A stretch of DNA of 64,000 nt from Amycolatopsis pittospori (GCF_013870525.1 NZ_JACBXD010000009.1:62001-126000); one strand, 5' to 3'; shown: positions 1 through 9,299, counted from the first letter of the stretch. Numbers and translations are program-made. The notes: generated by a model not told the origin, from the letters alone.

Positions 1-547
1 AGAGCTCGAACAGAGCGGCAGAAGCGGCTTCGTACTCTTCACCGGCGTCGAGAGTGACGGGCGCGAGTTCGACATAGACCTCGTTCAGCGCGTCGGCCAG
101 CTCGGCGACCGGGACGCCGCCCGCGCCCACGCGCAGCCAGATCGAGCTGACGCCGCCTTCGAGGTCGGCGAGGACGGCGGTGTTGGTGGCCTTGGCCTCA
201 CGGCGTGCGTACCGGGCGCGGATGTCCCAGCCCGTCGTCACCGAACCTTCGGGCCGGGCGCTTCTCACGAACGGAGGAAGACCGGGGAAGCCCGTTCCCT
301 CGATCGTGTCATCGGCCGTATAGAGCGGCTGGATCTCCAAACCGTCGTACGTCCGGGTGACCAGCTTGCTTTCCGGCAGGCCTTCGAAACCCTCGTCGAT
401 CGCACCGCTCTTGCGCAGCACCCCGGCGACGAGCTCACGCCACTGCTCCCGGCTCACTTCCGGGAACTCCGCCGCGAGAACGAGGTCTTCCGGCTCCGCG
501 GGCTCAGCTGGGGTCGGCACTGACTCCGTTCCGGCCACTTCCGTCAT
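1..547 (-). CDS. mutA: Methylmalonyl-CoA mutase small subunit, N-terminal part (runs off the window)
   Basis: The gene starts at ATG 547 and reads toward base 1, so only the first 182 residues are visible and the C-terminus lies outside. After an acidic, proline-rich leader the protein reads LAAEFPEVSREQWRELVAGV, then a TYDG..I.PLY segment, a FPGLPPFVRS segment and a GWDIRARY segment. These are the conserved N-terminal blocks of the mutase small chain. That chain pairs with the B12-binding MutB to interconvert methylmalonyl-CoA and succinyl-CoA. The small chain has no cobalamin site and is structural. mutB would be expected just beyond the window edge. The gene is divergent from the kinase at 675. 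The ribosome binding site is weak. Confidence 0.9.
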   Translation of the reverse strand, partial: MTEVAGTESVPTPAEPAEPEDLVLAAEFPEVSREQWRELVAGVLRKSGAIDEGFEGLPESKLVTRTYDGLEIQPLYTADDTIEGTGFPGLPPFVRSARPEGSVTTGWDIRARYARREAKATNTAVLADLEGGVSSIWLRVGAGGVPVAELADALNEVYVELAPVTLDAGEEYEAASAALFEL

Positions 548-674
548 ACCCAAGGATGCTAACGGCCCTCAACAACCCCTACCTGTGACGCTAGTCGCGC
601 TAAAGGGGTGGGTCGTTCACTCGCCAGGGCAAGGTGCATAAGCCCGCCATGGGGGCATACGACACAATTGGGCC

Positions 675-2483
675 GTGCCGTCCGACACCACCGAGTCCAG
701 CGAGAGCCCAGGCGAAGAGACGCGTGTCGTCGCCGGGCGATATCGGTTGCGCTCGGTCATCGGATCCGGGTCGATGGGCACGGTCTGGTCGGCCTACGAC
801 GAATTCCTCCACCGTCCGGTCGCGGTCAAAGAGGTGCGGATGCCCCCGGGCGTCCCGGTCTCGCAGGCCGACGAACTGCGCGAACGGACCCTGCGCGAAG
901 CACGCGCGATCGCCGTCCTGAGTCACCCGAACGTGATCATCCTGCACGACGTCGCCCGCGAGAACGACGAACCGTTCGTGGTCATGGAGCTGCTGCCGTC
1001 GCGCAGCCTCGCGCACATCCTGCGCGACCACGGTCCGCTGAAGGTCGAGCAGGCGGCGGCCGTCGGGATCGCGGTGGCCTCCGCGCTCGAAGCCGCGCAC
1101 GCCGCCGGGATCACCCACCGTGACGTCAAACCGGGGAACGTCCTGGTCGCCGGCGACGGTCGCATCAAGCTCACCGACTTCGGCATCGCGCGCAACGTCT
1201 CCGAAGCCACGATGACCCGCACCGGCATGATGCTCGGCTCCCCCGCCTACATCGCACCCGAGGTCGCGTCCGGCGGCGCCGTCGTCCCCGCCGCCGATCT
1301 GTGGGGTCTCGGCGCGACGCTGTTCGCCGCCATCGAGGGCTCGCCGCCCTACGACGCCGACGGTGACCCGCTCGAAACGGTCGGCAAAGTCGTCAACGGG
1401 AAGGTGCCGAAGCCCGGCCCAGGTCCGCTGTCGGACGTCATCGGCGCGCTCATGAAGAAGGAGCCGTCGAAGCGCATCACGCTGCGCGAGGTGCGGCGCC
1501 GGCTGTACCCGCTGCAGGCCAAGACGCTGATCGACCTCTTCCCGGCCGAGCTGTTCCACACGCCCGACGGCAAGAAGACCAGCGCGCATCTGGACGCGAC
1601 CGACACCCAGGTGATCAAGCCGGTCGCCCCGGAAAAGCCGGGCGAGGGCACCAGTTCCGAACTCGCCGCCGACCCCGGTCCACTGCCGTTCCTGCGCCCG
1701 CCCGCCGAGACTCCGGCACCCTCGCCGACAGCCCCGTCCTCGGCGCCCGCGGTGTCCCCGGCCGAACCCGAGCCGATGCCGACGGTCGTGCCGCTGCCGC
1801 CGCGTCCGCCGGGCCGCTCGACGGTGGCCACGGTGGTGCTGGCGCTCGCGTCCATCATCGTCTTCCTGCTGGCGTCGGCAGGCGGGTTCGTCCTGGCCAG
1901 GGCGGTCGGCGGGGAATCACTGCAGCCACCGGCCGGACAACCACAGGGTGATTCGGTCAGCCCGCTGCCGCCGCCGAAGCTGATCACGCAACAGGGTGAC
2001 GCCAGCACGGTCAACGGCGTCAAGGGCGGCCGGTTCAGCCTCGGTGTGCCGGAGGGCTGGCAGAAGTTCGTCGCGCCGCACGTCACCAGGGGCCTGCCGA
2101 GCACCGTGGTCCAGTACGTCTCGCCCGACGGCCGCCAGGCCATCCGGCTCGAGCGGCTGAGCGGTTTCCTGTCCGACAGCCCGCCGCCCGCCTACTTCAG
2201 CTGGCTGAGGACACAGCATCCGGAAGTCGCCCTCATCGGCGAACCGGTCGCCGTGCCCGGCCGGGGCGACAACAGCATGCGCTACGTCTACCGGACGACC
2301 GAGCGCTCCGCCGCGACCCGGGAAACCACGAACGAGAGCATCACTCGCACGACGTTCATGGACCTGTTCAGCGGGGGCACCGACCTGTGGATCTTCTCGG
2401 TGACGGCGCCGATCGAACAGGAGACGTCGGCCCGGTCCGGGGTGTTCGAGCCGGTCGCGCTGTCACTCATCGTCGACGGCTAG
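675..2483 (+). CDS. Membrane-anchored Ser/Thr protein kinase (PknB-like)
   Basis: The start is GTG 675, giving 602 residues. The N-terminal kinase domain covers about residues 20-280, with a glycine loop GSGSMGTV, the VAVK lysine near residue 52, an HRDVKPGN catalytic loop near 148-155 and a DFG motif near 168. A Pro/Ala-rich linker follows, then one membrane helix around residues 380-405 (STVATVVLALASIIVFLLAS). About 190 residues lie outside the cell and end in a PsbP/DUF-like globular region rather than PASTA repeats, so the ligand is unknown. It phosphorylates cytoplasmic Ser/Thr targets. The last 21 bases overlap the end of the convergent MerR gene. Confidence 0.93.
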   Translation: MPSDTTESSESPGEETRVVAGRYRLRSVIGSGSMGTVWSAYDEFLHRPVAVKEVRMPPGVPVSQADELRERTLREARAIAVLSHPNVIILHDVARENDEPFVVMELLPSRSLAHILRDHGPLKVEQAAAVGIAVASALEAAHAAGITHRDVKPGNVLVAGDGRIKLTDFGIARNVSEATMTRTGMMLGSPAYIAPEVASGGAVVPAADLWGLGATLFAAIEGSPPYDADGDPLETVGKVVNGKVPKPGPGPLSDVIGALMKKEPSKRITLREVRRRLYPLQAKTLIDLFPAELFHTPDGKKTSAHLDATDTQVIKPVAPEKPGEGTSSELAADPGPLPFLRPPAETPAPSPTAPSSAPAVSPAEPEPMPTVVPLPPRPPGRSTVATVVLALASIIVFLLASAGGFVLARAVGGESLQPPAGQPQGDSVSPLPPPKLITQQGDASTVNGVKGGRFSLGVPEGWQKFVAPHVTRGLPSTVVQYVSPDGRQAIRLERLSGFLSDSPPPAYFSWLRTQHPEVALIGEPVAVPGRGDNSMRYVYRTTERSAATRETTNESITRTTFMDLFSGGTDLWIFSVTAPIEQETSARSGVFEPVALSLIVDG

Positions 2484-3110
2484 GCCCGCGAAGTACGCCT
2501 TCGAAGCACGTTGCTGCGCCAGCCTCCGCAGCATCGAAAGCAGCTTGTCGCCCAAGACGGTCTCGACGACGGCGATCTCGATGATCCGCTCGAGTGACTC
2601 GACGCCCGCGATGCCTTCCAGGTCCAGATCGGCGGTCCGGTCGGCGATTTCGGCGTAGTCGTCCAGTTTTTCGAGGTACCAGCCGTGTCCGACCTCTTTG
2701 ATCGTGCACAGGACGCCGACCAGCGCGTCGATGACCGGGTCGTCGTCGTGTTTGCACGGCCATCCCCGGCGGTCCGCGAGATCCTGGACGGTCGCGAGCG
2801 CCCAGGCCCGGGATTCCTCGTCGCCGGCCTGCCTGGTGGCCGTGATGCCCTCCTGGGCGAGGCCGAGGATGCGGTGCGGACCGGCTTCCCCGGCGTCGAC
2901 CGCGGCGAGCACCTCGCCGACCGTCGCGAGCGAAAGGCCGCCGACGTCCATCAGCGCCCTGATCAGCTTGATCCGCTGAACGTGCCCGTCCTCGTACTTC
3001 GCCTGGTTCGGGCTCGTCCGCTCCCCAGGCGGGACCAGCCCTTCCCGCAAGTAGTACTTGATCGTGGCGACCGGGACCCCGGCCCTTTCGCTCAGTTCCG
3101 CCATCCGCAC
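2463..3110 (-). CDS. MerR-family transcriptional regulator
   Basis: The start is GTG 3110, with an in-frame ATG at 3104 as the alternative; both sit behind a GGAG/GAGAAG stretch. The 215-residue product opens with a MerR winged-helix domain (MAELSERAGVPVATIKYYLR, then LVPPGER). A long C-terminal helical region follows that carries no cysteine cluster, so a metal-sensing role is not indicated. The gene is divergent from the membrane-protein operon at 3226, and the 115-bp gap holds two matched 17-bp operator-like palindromes (3171-3209). It probably controls that operon and itself. Its stop codon lies inside the 3' end of the kinase gene, so the two convergent genes overlap by 21 bp. Confidence 0.9.
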   Translation of the reverse strand: MRMAELSERAGVPVATIKYYLREGLVPPGERTSPNQAKYEDGHVQRIKLIRALMDVGGLSLATVGEVLAAVDAGEAGPHRILGLAQEGITATRQAGDEESRAWALATVQDLADRRGWPCKHDDDPVIDALVGVLCTIKEVGHGWYLEKLDDYAEIADRTADLDLEGIAGVESLERIIEIAVVETVLGDKLLSMLRRLAQQRASKAYFAGLAVDDE

Positions 3111-3170
3111 GCGCTTCTCGCTCCGATCTCGGGGACGGTTCCAGGGTCATCCCTGAAGACTTCTCAGCAT

Positions 3171-3209
3171 GGATAGTCTAACTTTCCATAACGGAGAGCT
3201 TGACTATCC
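3171..3209. promoter_or_regulatory. Two tandem 17-bp palindromic operator-like sites
   Basis: Site 1 (3171-3187) has half-sites GGATAGT and ACTTTCC around CTA. Site 2 (3193-3209) has half-sites GGAGAGC and ACTATCC around TTG. The outermost arms, GGATAGTC and GACTATCC, are perfect inverted copies. The centres are 22 bp apart, two helical turns, which suits co-operative binding on one DNA face. The pair lies between the divergent MerR gene and the ATG at 3226, so MerR is the obvious candidate binder. Binding itself is inferred. Confidence 0.5.
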
Positions 3210-3225
3210 GTTTGGGGAGAGACCT

Positions 3226-4196
<971 letters not shown>

Positions 4197-4200
<4 letters not shown>

Positions 4201-4625
4201 GCGTGGAGACCCTGTTCACCTGGACCTTCCCGCTGGCGACACCGTTCTGGCTGCTGATGATCCTCCTGCCCGGCTGGTCCTGGACCCGGCGGATCATGTC
4301 CTCGCCGTGGGTGCCGCTGCTGCCCCTGATCCCGTACTTCGCCCTCGCCATCCCGCATCTCGGCGAACTCTGGACGGTGGTGTCGCGGCCGGACCTGGAC
4401 GTGCTCGGCACGTTCACCGGTTCGCCGTTCGGGGCGGCGACGATCTGGGCCCATCTGGTCGCCTTCGACCTGTTCATCGCCCGGTGGATGTACTTCGAAT
4501 CGCGCGAGCACAGGATCCATCCGCTGGTGACGGGCCCGATCCTGGCGCTCACGATCTTCCTGTCCCCGTTCGGGCTGGTGGCGTTCCTGCTCGTGCGAAG
4601 TGGCCGGATACGCTCGTCGGCATGA
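4197..4625 (+). CDS. ABA4-like family membrane protein
   Basis: This 142-residue protein starts at ATG 4197, inside the ATGA overlap with the preceding gene. It shows the ABA4-like (DUF4281) pattern: TLF near the start, [18 protein letters not shown], an [20 protein letters not shown] helix and a final hydrophobic [10 protein letters not shown] segment, about four helices in all. The family is named after a plant neoxanthin-synthesis protein, but bacterial members have no established function. A role in carotenoid chemistry should not be assumed, since no carotenoid genes are visible here. Its stop overlaps punA as ATGA. Confidence 0.85.
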
Positions 4626-5407
4626 GTGAGAACGAGGTCGCGGCGGCCGCCGCCATCGCCGAACGCACCGGCGTCGAGAAGCACGACATCGCCGTCGTGC
4701 TCGGTTCGGGCTGGCGCCCGGCGGCGGACGTCATCGGGGAGCCCGAGGCGGAGATCCCGCTGGGCGAACTGCCCGGATTCCTGGCGCCGGGCGCGGTCGG
4801 GCACGGGGGAACCGTCCGGTCTGTCCGCGTCGGCGAGAAGCGGGCGCTGATCCTGCTGGGCCGGACGCATTTCTACGAGGGCAAGGGCATCGACCCGGTC
4901 GTGCACAACGTGCGCACGGCCGCGGCGGCGGGCGCCCGGACGGTCCTGCTGACCAACGCCGCGGGCGGTCTGCGCGAGGGCTTCCGCGTCGGGCAGCCGG
5001 TGCTGATCTCCGACCATCTGAACCTGACCGCGCGGTCCCCGATCGTCGGCGCGAACTTCGTCGACCTGACGGATCTCTACTCGAAGCGGCTGCGCGACAT
5101 CGCCCGCGAGATCGACCCCTCGCTGGAAGAGGGCGTCTACGCGGGCCTGACCGGGCCGCATTTCGAGACGCCGGCGGAGATCCACATGCTGCGGACGCTC
5201 GGCGCCGACCTCGTCGGCATGTCGACGGTGCTGGAGGCCATCGCCGCCCGCGCCGCCGGCGTCGAGGTGTTCGGGCTTTCGCTGGTGACCAACCTGGCGG
5301 CCGGGATGACCGGGGAGCCACTGAACCACGAAGAGGTCCTCGAAGCGGGCCGCCAGTCGGCGACGCGGATGGGGACGCTGCTCAAGGAACTCGTCGCCCG
5401 CGCCTGA
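4622..5407 (+). CDS. punA: Purine nucleoside phosphorylase (trimeric type)
   Basis: The start is ATG 4622, coupled to the upstream ABA4-like gene through ATGA, giving 261 residues. The enzyme phosphorolyses inosine and guanosine (and deoxy forms) to free base and (deoxy)ribose 1-phosphate. Family blocks are visible in order: VVLGSGW, the phosphate-binding HGG region, [16 protein letters not shown], the [11 protein letters not shown] block, [12 protein letters not shown] and VTNLAAGM with the base-contacting Asn. The length is normal for the family. Together with the mutase at 7130, upp, deoC, add, deoA and cdd it forms the salvage backbone of the window. A repeat-filled gap of about 540 bp follows. 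Confidence 0.95.
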   Translation: MSENEVAAAAAIAERTGVEKHDIAVVLGSGWRPAADVIGEPEAEIPLGELPGFLAPGAVGHGGTVRSVRVGEKRALILLGRTHFYEGKGIDPVVHNVRTAAAAGARTVLLTNAAGGLREGFRVGQPVLISDHLNLTARSPIVGANFVDLTDLYSKRLRDIAREIDPSLEEGVYAGLTGPHFETPAEIHMLRTLGADLVGMSTVLEAIAARAAGVEVFGLSLVTNLAAGMTGEPLNHEEVLEAGRQSATRMGTLLKELVARA

Positions 5408-5501
5408 TCGCCAAGGACGCTTCTGGGGTAGGTCGTGAGTGTTTTGGGTCGTTAGGGCCAACCGTGTCTTAGGTACCTACGGTCGGACGGGTTGGCGTGG
5501 C

Positions 5502-5645
5502 CGGACGGACGTCACACGTGATCGGACGGACGGCAAGCGTGACTGGACGGACGGCAAGCGTGACTGGGCGGACGTCACCGAGTGTCGTCCGTCTGATCAC
5601 GGGCGTCGTCCGTCCGATCACATGTGCCGTCCACCCAGTCACGCG
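5502..5645. repeat. 21-bp tandem repeat array, first forward then inverted
   Basis: Forward units lie at 5502-5522, 5523-5543, 5544-5564 and, degenerate, 5565-5585. They begin CGGACGGACG or TGGACGGACG and end CGTGAT or CGTGAC. From about 5584 to 5645 three further copies run in the opposite orientation (CGTCCGTC..GATCAC). The whole array is therefore a large inverted repeat. Unit length is a multiple of three, so all frames give repetitive peptides, but no start or codon bias supports coding. Confidence 0.75.
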
Positions 5646-5747
5646 AAAGCACCGACCCGGCCCGGCTTGGTCGTGTGGTGAAGGCGGTGAGAGCCAACCG
5701 GGTCTTAGGTACCCACTGGGTTCCTGCTGCGGCGGGTCGTAGGTCCG

Positions 5748-5802
5748 GTCCGTGAAGGCCTCCTTCCCTACCCTGAAAGTAGGCAAGGAGGCCTTCACGG
5801 AC
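5748..5802. repeat. Family-1 intergenic palindrome (copy 1)
   Basis: Perfect 18-bp arms GTCCGTGAAGGCCTCCTT (5748-5765) and AAGGAGGCCTTCACGGAC (5785-5802) enclose a 19-nt core with its own CCTAC/GTAGG stem. The same arms recur at 17842, 24274, 52631 and 53747. It lies between convergent genes and could end transcription from either side. Confidence 0.85.
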
Positions 5803-5870
5803 TTCTGGGTCGTCAACGTGCACCAGCAGCGCGGGTGGCCAGGGCGCCGCGCCGTAGGCGGTCAAGGGGC

Positions 5871-5914
5871 TCGTGAGTGGTAAGTGTCGTTAGAACGACC
5901 CAAAACACTCACGA
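5871..5914. terminator. Hairpin after the glycosyltransferase gene (GTGAGTG family)
   Basis: TCGTGAGTG and TGTCGTT (within 5871-5891) pair with AACGAC and CACTCACGA (within 5894-5914) across a two-base loop, with one internal mismatch. The right arm is also the exact inverse of 5433-5453. A related perfect hairpin with GTCGTGAGTG arms lies at 26667-26714. A terminator role between convergent genes is inferred. Confidence 0.5.
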
Positions 5915-5945
5915 TGGAGCCCAGTCACTCCTGAACGTCCACTGC

Positions 5946-7109
5946 TCAACCCGCGTAGTCGGGAAGCCGCTGCGCGACCTCCGCCGGTGACGGCATGGCC
6001 GCGACCTCGTCGCCCAGTTTCCGCGCCGCCGCGCGGACGCCCTCATCGGCCAGCAAGTACCGCGACTTCTCGAAGATGGCCGCTTCGGTGGCGTCTTCGC
6101 CGATCAGCTGCCCGCCCACTCCGGCCGCGAGGACGGCTTCGGCGTTCGTGAACTGGTCCGCGCCCTGCGGAAGCACCAGCTGTGGCAGCCCCGCGCCGAA
6201 GGCACCGAGCGTCGTCCCGCTCCCGCCGTGGTGGACCACGAGGTCCACATGCGGCAGCAGTTCGGCCTGCGGCACCCACGCCTCGACCCGGACATTCCCC
6301 GGCACGTCGCCGAGTCGCGCCGGATCCACCGTCGGCCCCGCGGCGACCACGACGTCCGCGTCGAGCCGCGCCAAAGCCCTGATGGCCCGCTTCAACACGT
6401 CCTCGTCACCGAAGGCGGTGCCGAGGGTGAGGTAGACCAGCGGACGGCTCTTGTCGCGTCCGAGCACACCGGCCGGGAGGTCTCCCGGTTCGGCCCAGCC
6501 GACGGGACGCAACGGGATCCTGTTCGCTTCGGCCAGGAAATCGGGCGACTGCACCGATTCCGGGCAGATGTCGACGACCGGGTCGCCGAACGAAGGCCGC
6601 TCCATGCCTTCGAAACCGACCTCCGCCGCGTATTCCGCGAGGCGGGCGGTCATGATGTCGACGACCTCGCCCGGTGAGACCCGGCCGAAACCGTGGCCGA
6701 CCGCGGGGATCCCGGCGAGGCGGGCGGCGATGGCGCCACCCATGTTGCCGGTTTCGTAGACCACGAGATCCGGCCGGTGCCGCTCGAACAACGGCGTCAG
6801 GTCGGCGACGAACCGCCGGGGCAGCACGTTTCCGAACACTTCACCGATAACGGGATAAAACGACTCGGGCGGCGCGCCCGTGGGCCGGGGCTCGACGTCG
6901 GGCCCGAACACCGAGGCGAACGCCTCCCGCATGCCGAATCCGGCGCTTTCCGCTGCCAGACCCGCCTTTTCGACGACCGGACGCATCTCGTCTCCGGTGG
7001 CGAAAAGGACATCGTGCCCGGCGTCGCGCGCGGCGACGGCGAGCGGTAGTAGGGGATAGAGGTGACCGTGACTGACCAGAGAAGTGAAGATCAACCGCAC
7101 CTTCTCCAA
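5946..7109 (-). CDS. Glycosyltransferase, macrolide/UDP-glucuronosyl type (GT-B, GT1)
   Basis: The reading frame opens at TTG 7109; GTG 7100 is an equally likely start and would begin MRLIFTSL, the usual family beginning. Of the 387 residues, the N-terminal half starts LIFTSLVSHGHLYPLLPLA. The C-terminal half has PLVYLTLGTAFG and the nucleotide-sugar-binding signature WVPQAELLPHVDLVVHHGGSGTT..A...GLPQLVLPQGADQFTNA. It should move a sugar from an NDP-sugar to a small hydrophobic acceptor. No aglycone or deoxysugar genes are nearby, so the acceptor is unknown; self-protection by antibiotic glycosylation is one possibility. It is divergent from the mutase gene, with only about 20-29 bp between start codons. 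Confidence 0.88.
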   Translation of the reverse strand: MEKVRLIFTSLVSHGHLYPLLPLAVAARDAGHDVLFATGDEMRPVVEKAGLAAESAGFGMREAFASVFGPDVEPRPTGAPPESFYPVIGEVFGNVLPRRFVADLTPLFERHRPDLVVYETGNMGGAIAARLAGIPAVGHGFGRVSPGEVVDIMTARLAEYAAEVGFEGMERPSFGDPVVDICPESVQSPDFLAEANRIPLRPVGWAEPGDLPAGVLGRDKSRPLVYLTLGTAFGDEDVLKRAIRALARLDADVVVAAGPTVDPARLGDVPGNVRVEAWVPQAELLPHVDLVVHHGGSGTTLGAFGAGLPQLVLPQGADQFTNAEAVLAAGVGGQLIGEDATEAAIFEKSRYLLADEGVRAAARKLGDEVAAMPSPAEVAQRLPDYAG

Positions 7110-7117
7110 CGTACCCG

Positions 7118-7123
7118 TAGGCT
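7118..7123 (+). promoter_or_regulatory. -10 box for leaderless transcript of the mutase gene
   Basis: TAGGCT ends six bases before GTG 7130, the spacing of actinobacterial leaderless genes, and no ribosome binding site is visible. An identical TAGGCT precedes the GTG at 19112. Confidence 0.45.
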
Positions 7124-7129
7124 GACTCG

Positions 7130-8767
7130 GTGACGACTTCCTTGACCCCGGCTCTCAGGGATCAGGCGTTCCGCTGGATCGCCGACGATCCGGACGACGA
7201 CTCCCGTGTCGAGCTGCAGAACATCCTCGCCCGCGCGATGGGCGGCGAAGCCGGTGCGGCCGACGAACTGGCGGACCGGATGGCCGGCTCGCTCGAGTTC
7301 GGCACCGCCGGCCTGCGCGGACCGGTGCGCGCCGGACCCAACGGGATGAACGTCGCGGTCGTGACCCGCACGACGGCGGGTGTCGCGGAGTGGCTCGCCG
7401 CACAGGGACATTCGGGCGGCGTCGTGGTCGTCGGCCGCGACGCGCGGCACGGTTCGGAAGCCTTCGCCGAGGCGGCCGCCGAAGTGCTGACGGCGGCCGG
7501 TTTCGCGGTGAAGGTGCTGCCGGGACCGCTGCCCACCCCGGTGCTCGCGTTCGCCGTGCTGGAACTCGGCGCGATCGCCGGCATCCAGATCACCGCGTCG
7601 CACAATCCCCCGGCCGACAACGGTTACAAGCTCTACGACGCGACAGGCGGCCAGATCGTCCCGCCGTCGGACGGCCAGATCGAACGCGCCATCGAAGCCG
7701 TGCCCGCCGCGGTCAGCGTGCCTCGCGCGCCGGGCGCCGAAGTGCTGGGCGACGAACTCCGGGACGCCTACCTCGCCAAGGTCGCGCTCCTCCCGCGTGG
7801 TCCGGAACGCTCGATCAAGGTCGCCGCGACCGCGCTGCACGGCGTCGGCGCGGAAACCCTGCGCGCGGCTTTCGAGCGCGCCGGTTTCGCGGATCCGCAC
7901 CTGGTGCCCGAGCAGGCCGAACCGGACCCCGAGTTCCCGACCGTCGCTTTCCCGAATCCGGAAGAGCCGGGTGCGACCGACCTCCTGCTGGCCCTGGCGT
8001 CCGAAGTGGACGCCGATCTGGCGATCGCACTAGACCCCGACGCCGACCGGTGCGCGCTGGGCGTCCGCGAGCGGGACGGTTCGTGGCGGATGCTGCGCGG
8101 TGACGAGACCGGCGTCCTGCTCGGCTGGCACGTTCTGTCCACTGTAGACAAAGCCGATCCGCTCGTGGCCACGACGATCGTGTCGTCGTCGATGCTGGGC
8201 GACGTCGCGAAGGAATTCGGCGCGCGCTACGCCGAGACGTTGACCGGGTTCAAATGGCTGGTCCGCGCGGGCGAAGGTCTGGTCTTCGCCTACGAGGAGG
8301 CGCTCGGCCTCTGCGTGAACCCCGGTTTCGTGCGTGACAAGGACGGCATCTCGGCCGCCGTACTCGCCGCGGGCCTGACCGCTTCCCTGCTCGCGGCCGG
8401 GCGAGGCCCGCTGGACGTCCTCGACGAACTGGCCGTGAAGCACGGCGTGCACGTGACGGATCAGGTCTCGCTGCGCGTCACCGATCTGTCGGTGCGCGAG
8501 AAGCTGATGGCGGGCCTGCGCGCCGAGCCCCCCGCGTCCGTCGGCGGCACCGACGTCACGATGGAAGACCTCCTGCCCGACGCCGACGTCCTCCGTCTGA
8601 CCGGCGAGGGTCTGCGCGTGGTGATCAGGCCGTCCGGGACCGAGCCGAAACTGAAGGCGTATCTGCAGGTGAAACAGCCTGTCACCGGCGACCTCGCCGA
8701 GGCGCGCGCCGTCGCCGTCGAGCGGCTTGCCGCGCTCCGGGCCGACATCGAGTCGCGGCTGACCTGA
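7130..8767 (+). CDS. pmmB: Phospho-sugar mutase (phosphoglucomutase/phosphomannomutase family)
   Basis: The start is GTG 7130, giving 545 residues. All four alpha-D-phosphohexomutase sites are present: the phosphoserine loop QITASHNPP (Ser near residue 156), the metal loop ALDPDADRC, the sugar-recognition stretch FAYEEALG and the phosphate-binding RPSGTEPKLKAYLQ near the C-terminus. It moves phosphate between C1 and C6 (or C5) of a sugar. Its place beside punA, as in the mycobacterial deoD-pmmB pair, suggests that it may convert (deoxy)ribose 1-phosphate to the 5-phosphate for DeoC; hexose phosphates remain the alternative. The length and domain order are normal. Confidence 0.92.
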   Translation: MTTSLTPALRDQAFRWIADDPDDDSRVELQNILARAMGGEAGAADELADRMAGSLEFGTAGLRGPVRAGPNGMNVAVVTRTTAGVAEWLAAQGHSGGVVVVGRDARHGSEAFAEAAAEVLTAAGFAVKVLPGPLPTPVLAFAVLELGAIAGIQITASHNPPADNGYKLYDATGGQIVPPSDGQIERAIEAVPAAVSVPRAPGAEVLGDELRDAYLAKVALLPRGPERSIKVAATALHGVGAETLRAAFERAGFADPHLVPEQAEPDPEFPTVAFPNPEEPGATDLLLALASEVDADLAIALDPDADRCALGVRERDGSWRMLRGDETGVLLGWHVLSTVDKADPLVATTIVSSSMLGDVAKEFGARYAETLTGFKWLVRAGEGLVFAYEEALGLCVNPGFVRDKDGISAAVLAAGLTASLLAAGRGPLDVLDELAVKHGVHVTDQVSLRVTDLSVREKLMAGLRAEPPASVGGTDVTMEDLLPDADVLRLTGEGLRVVIRPSGTEPKLKAYLQVKQPVTGDLAEARAVAVERLAALRADIESRLT

Positions 8768-8777
8768 CCATCGGCCC

Positions 8778-9230
8778 ATGGCGAAGTTGCTGATCGTCCA
8801 CCACACGCCGTCGCCCTCGACGCAGGCGATGTTCGAAGCCGTGCTCTCCGGCGCGAACCATCCGGACATCGAGGGCGTCGGCGTCGTGCGCCGTCCCGCG
8901 CTGGGCGCGACCGTGCCCGACGTCCTCGATGCCGACGGCTATCTGCTCGGCACCCCGGCGAACCTCGGGTACATGTCCGGGGCGCTGAAGCATTTCTTCG
9001 ACACCGTGTATTACCCGTGTCTCGACGCCACCCGGGGACGGCCGTTCGGTTTCTTCGTGCACGGCAACAACGACACGGCCGGCACCGTACGCGGGATCGA
9101 GAGCATCACGACCGGCCTCGGCTGGGAGCGCGCGGCGTCTCCGGTCCTCGTCACCGGAGAACCCGGCAAAGCGGACCTTGAGGCATGTTTCGAATTGGGC
9201 GGCACCTTGGCGGCCACTCTCATGGCCTGA
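8778..9230 (+). CDS. Flavodoxin-like NAD(P)H-dependent oxidoreductase
   Basis: The start is ATG 8778, 10 bp after the mutase, so it is probably co-transcribed. The 150-residue protein begins KLLIVHHTPSPSTQAM, a flavodoxin-type phosphate loop for FMN. It continues with GYLLGTPANLGYMSGALKHFFDTVYY, the second FMN-contacting loop of the NADPH-dependent FMN reductase/flavodoxin_2 group. It should be a cytoplasmic FMN protein. The substrate is not indicated. An imperfect hairpin follows the stop. Confidence 0.85.
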   Translation: MAKLLIVHHTPSPSTQAMFEAVLSGANHPDIEGVGVVRRPALGATVPDVLDADGYLLGTPANLGYMSGALKHFFDTVYYPCLDATRGRPFGFFVHGNNDTAGTVRGIESITTGLGWERAASPVLVTGEPGKADLEACFELGGTLAATLMA

Positions 9231-9254
9231 AGGTCGTCGTCCGGAAAAGTAAGG

Positions 9255-9299
9255 GGCCTGTCACCGGAAGCCCTGGGGGTCGACCTCCGGCAACAGGCC
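9255..9299 (+). terminator. Imperfect hairpin downstream of the flavodoxin-like gene
   Basis: GGCCTGTCACCGGA (9255-9268) pairs with TCCGGCAACAGGCC (9286-9299) apart from the central CA. There is no T-tract. The remaining 300 bp to the XRE gene contains promoter-like sequence but no credible gene. Confidence 0.4.

Larger units (their letters stand above)
5433..5914. repeat. Composite nested repeat region between convergent genes
   Basis: The gap between punA and the glycosyltransferase holds no credible gene but five layered repeats. The outermost is a perfect 21-bp inverted pair (5433-5453 and 5894-5914) that begins TCGTGAGTG. Inside it is a direct pair of 24 bp (5457-5480 and 5693-5716, 22 of 24 identical) that begins GCCAACCG and contains CTTAGGTACC. 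Between those copies is an array of 21-bp units (5502-5645). A family-1 palindrome (5748-5802) and a local hairpin (5871-5914) follow. The ordering suggests successive insertion of one repeat into another. Confidence 0.8.

Noticed and set aside
5497..5742. Open frames with repeated peptides through the 21-bp array (for example GRTASVTGRT)
   Set aside because: The repeat unit is a multiple of three, so every frame stays open. No ribosome site, homologue or codon bias supports a gene.
5946..8767. Antibiotic biosynthetic cluster around the glycosyltransferase
   Set aside because: No polyketide, peptide synthetase or deoxysugar genes lie within the window; a lone glycosyltransferase and a primary-metabolism mutase are insufficient.
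9255..9299. Riboswitch upstream of the XRE operon
   Set aside because: A single imperfect hairpin close to the previous stop and 300 bp from the XRE start fits a terminator better; no conserved riboswitch core seen.
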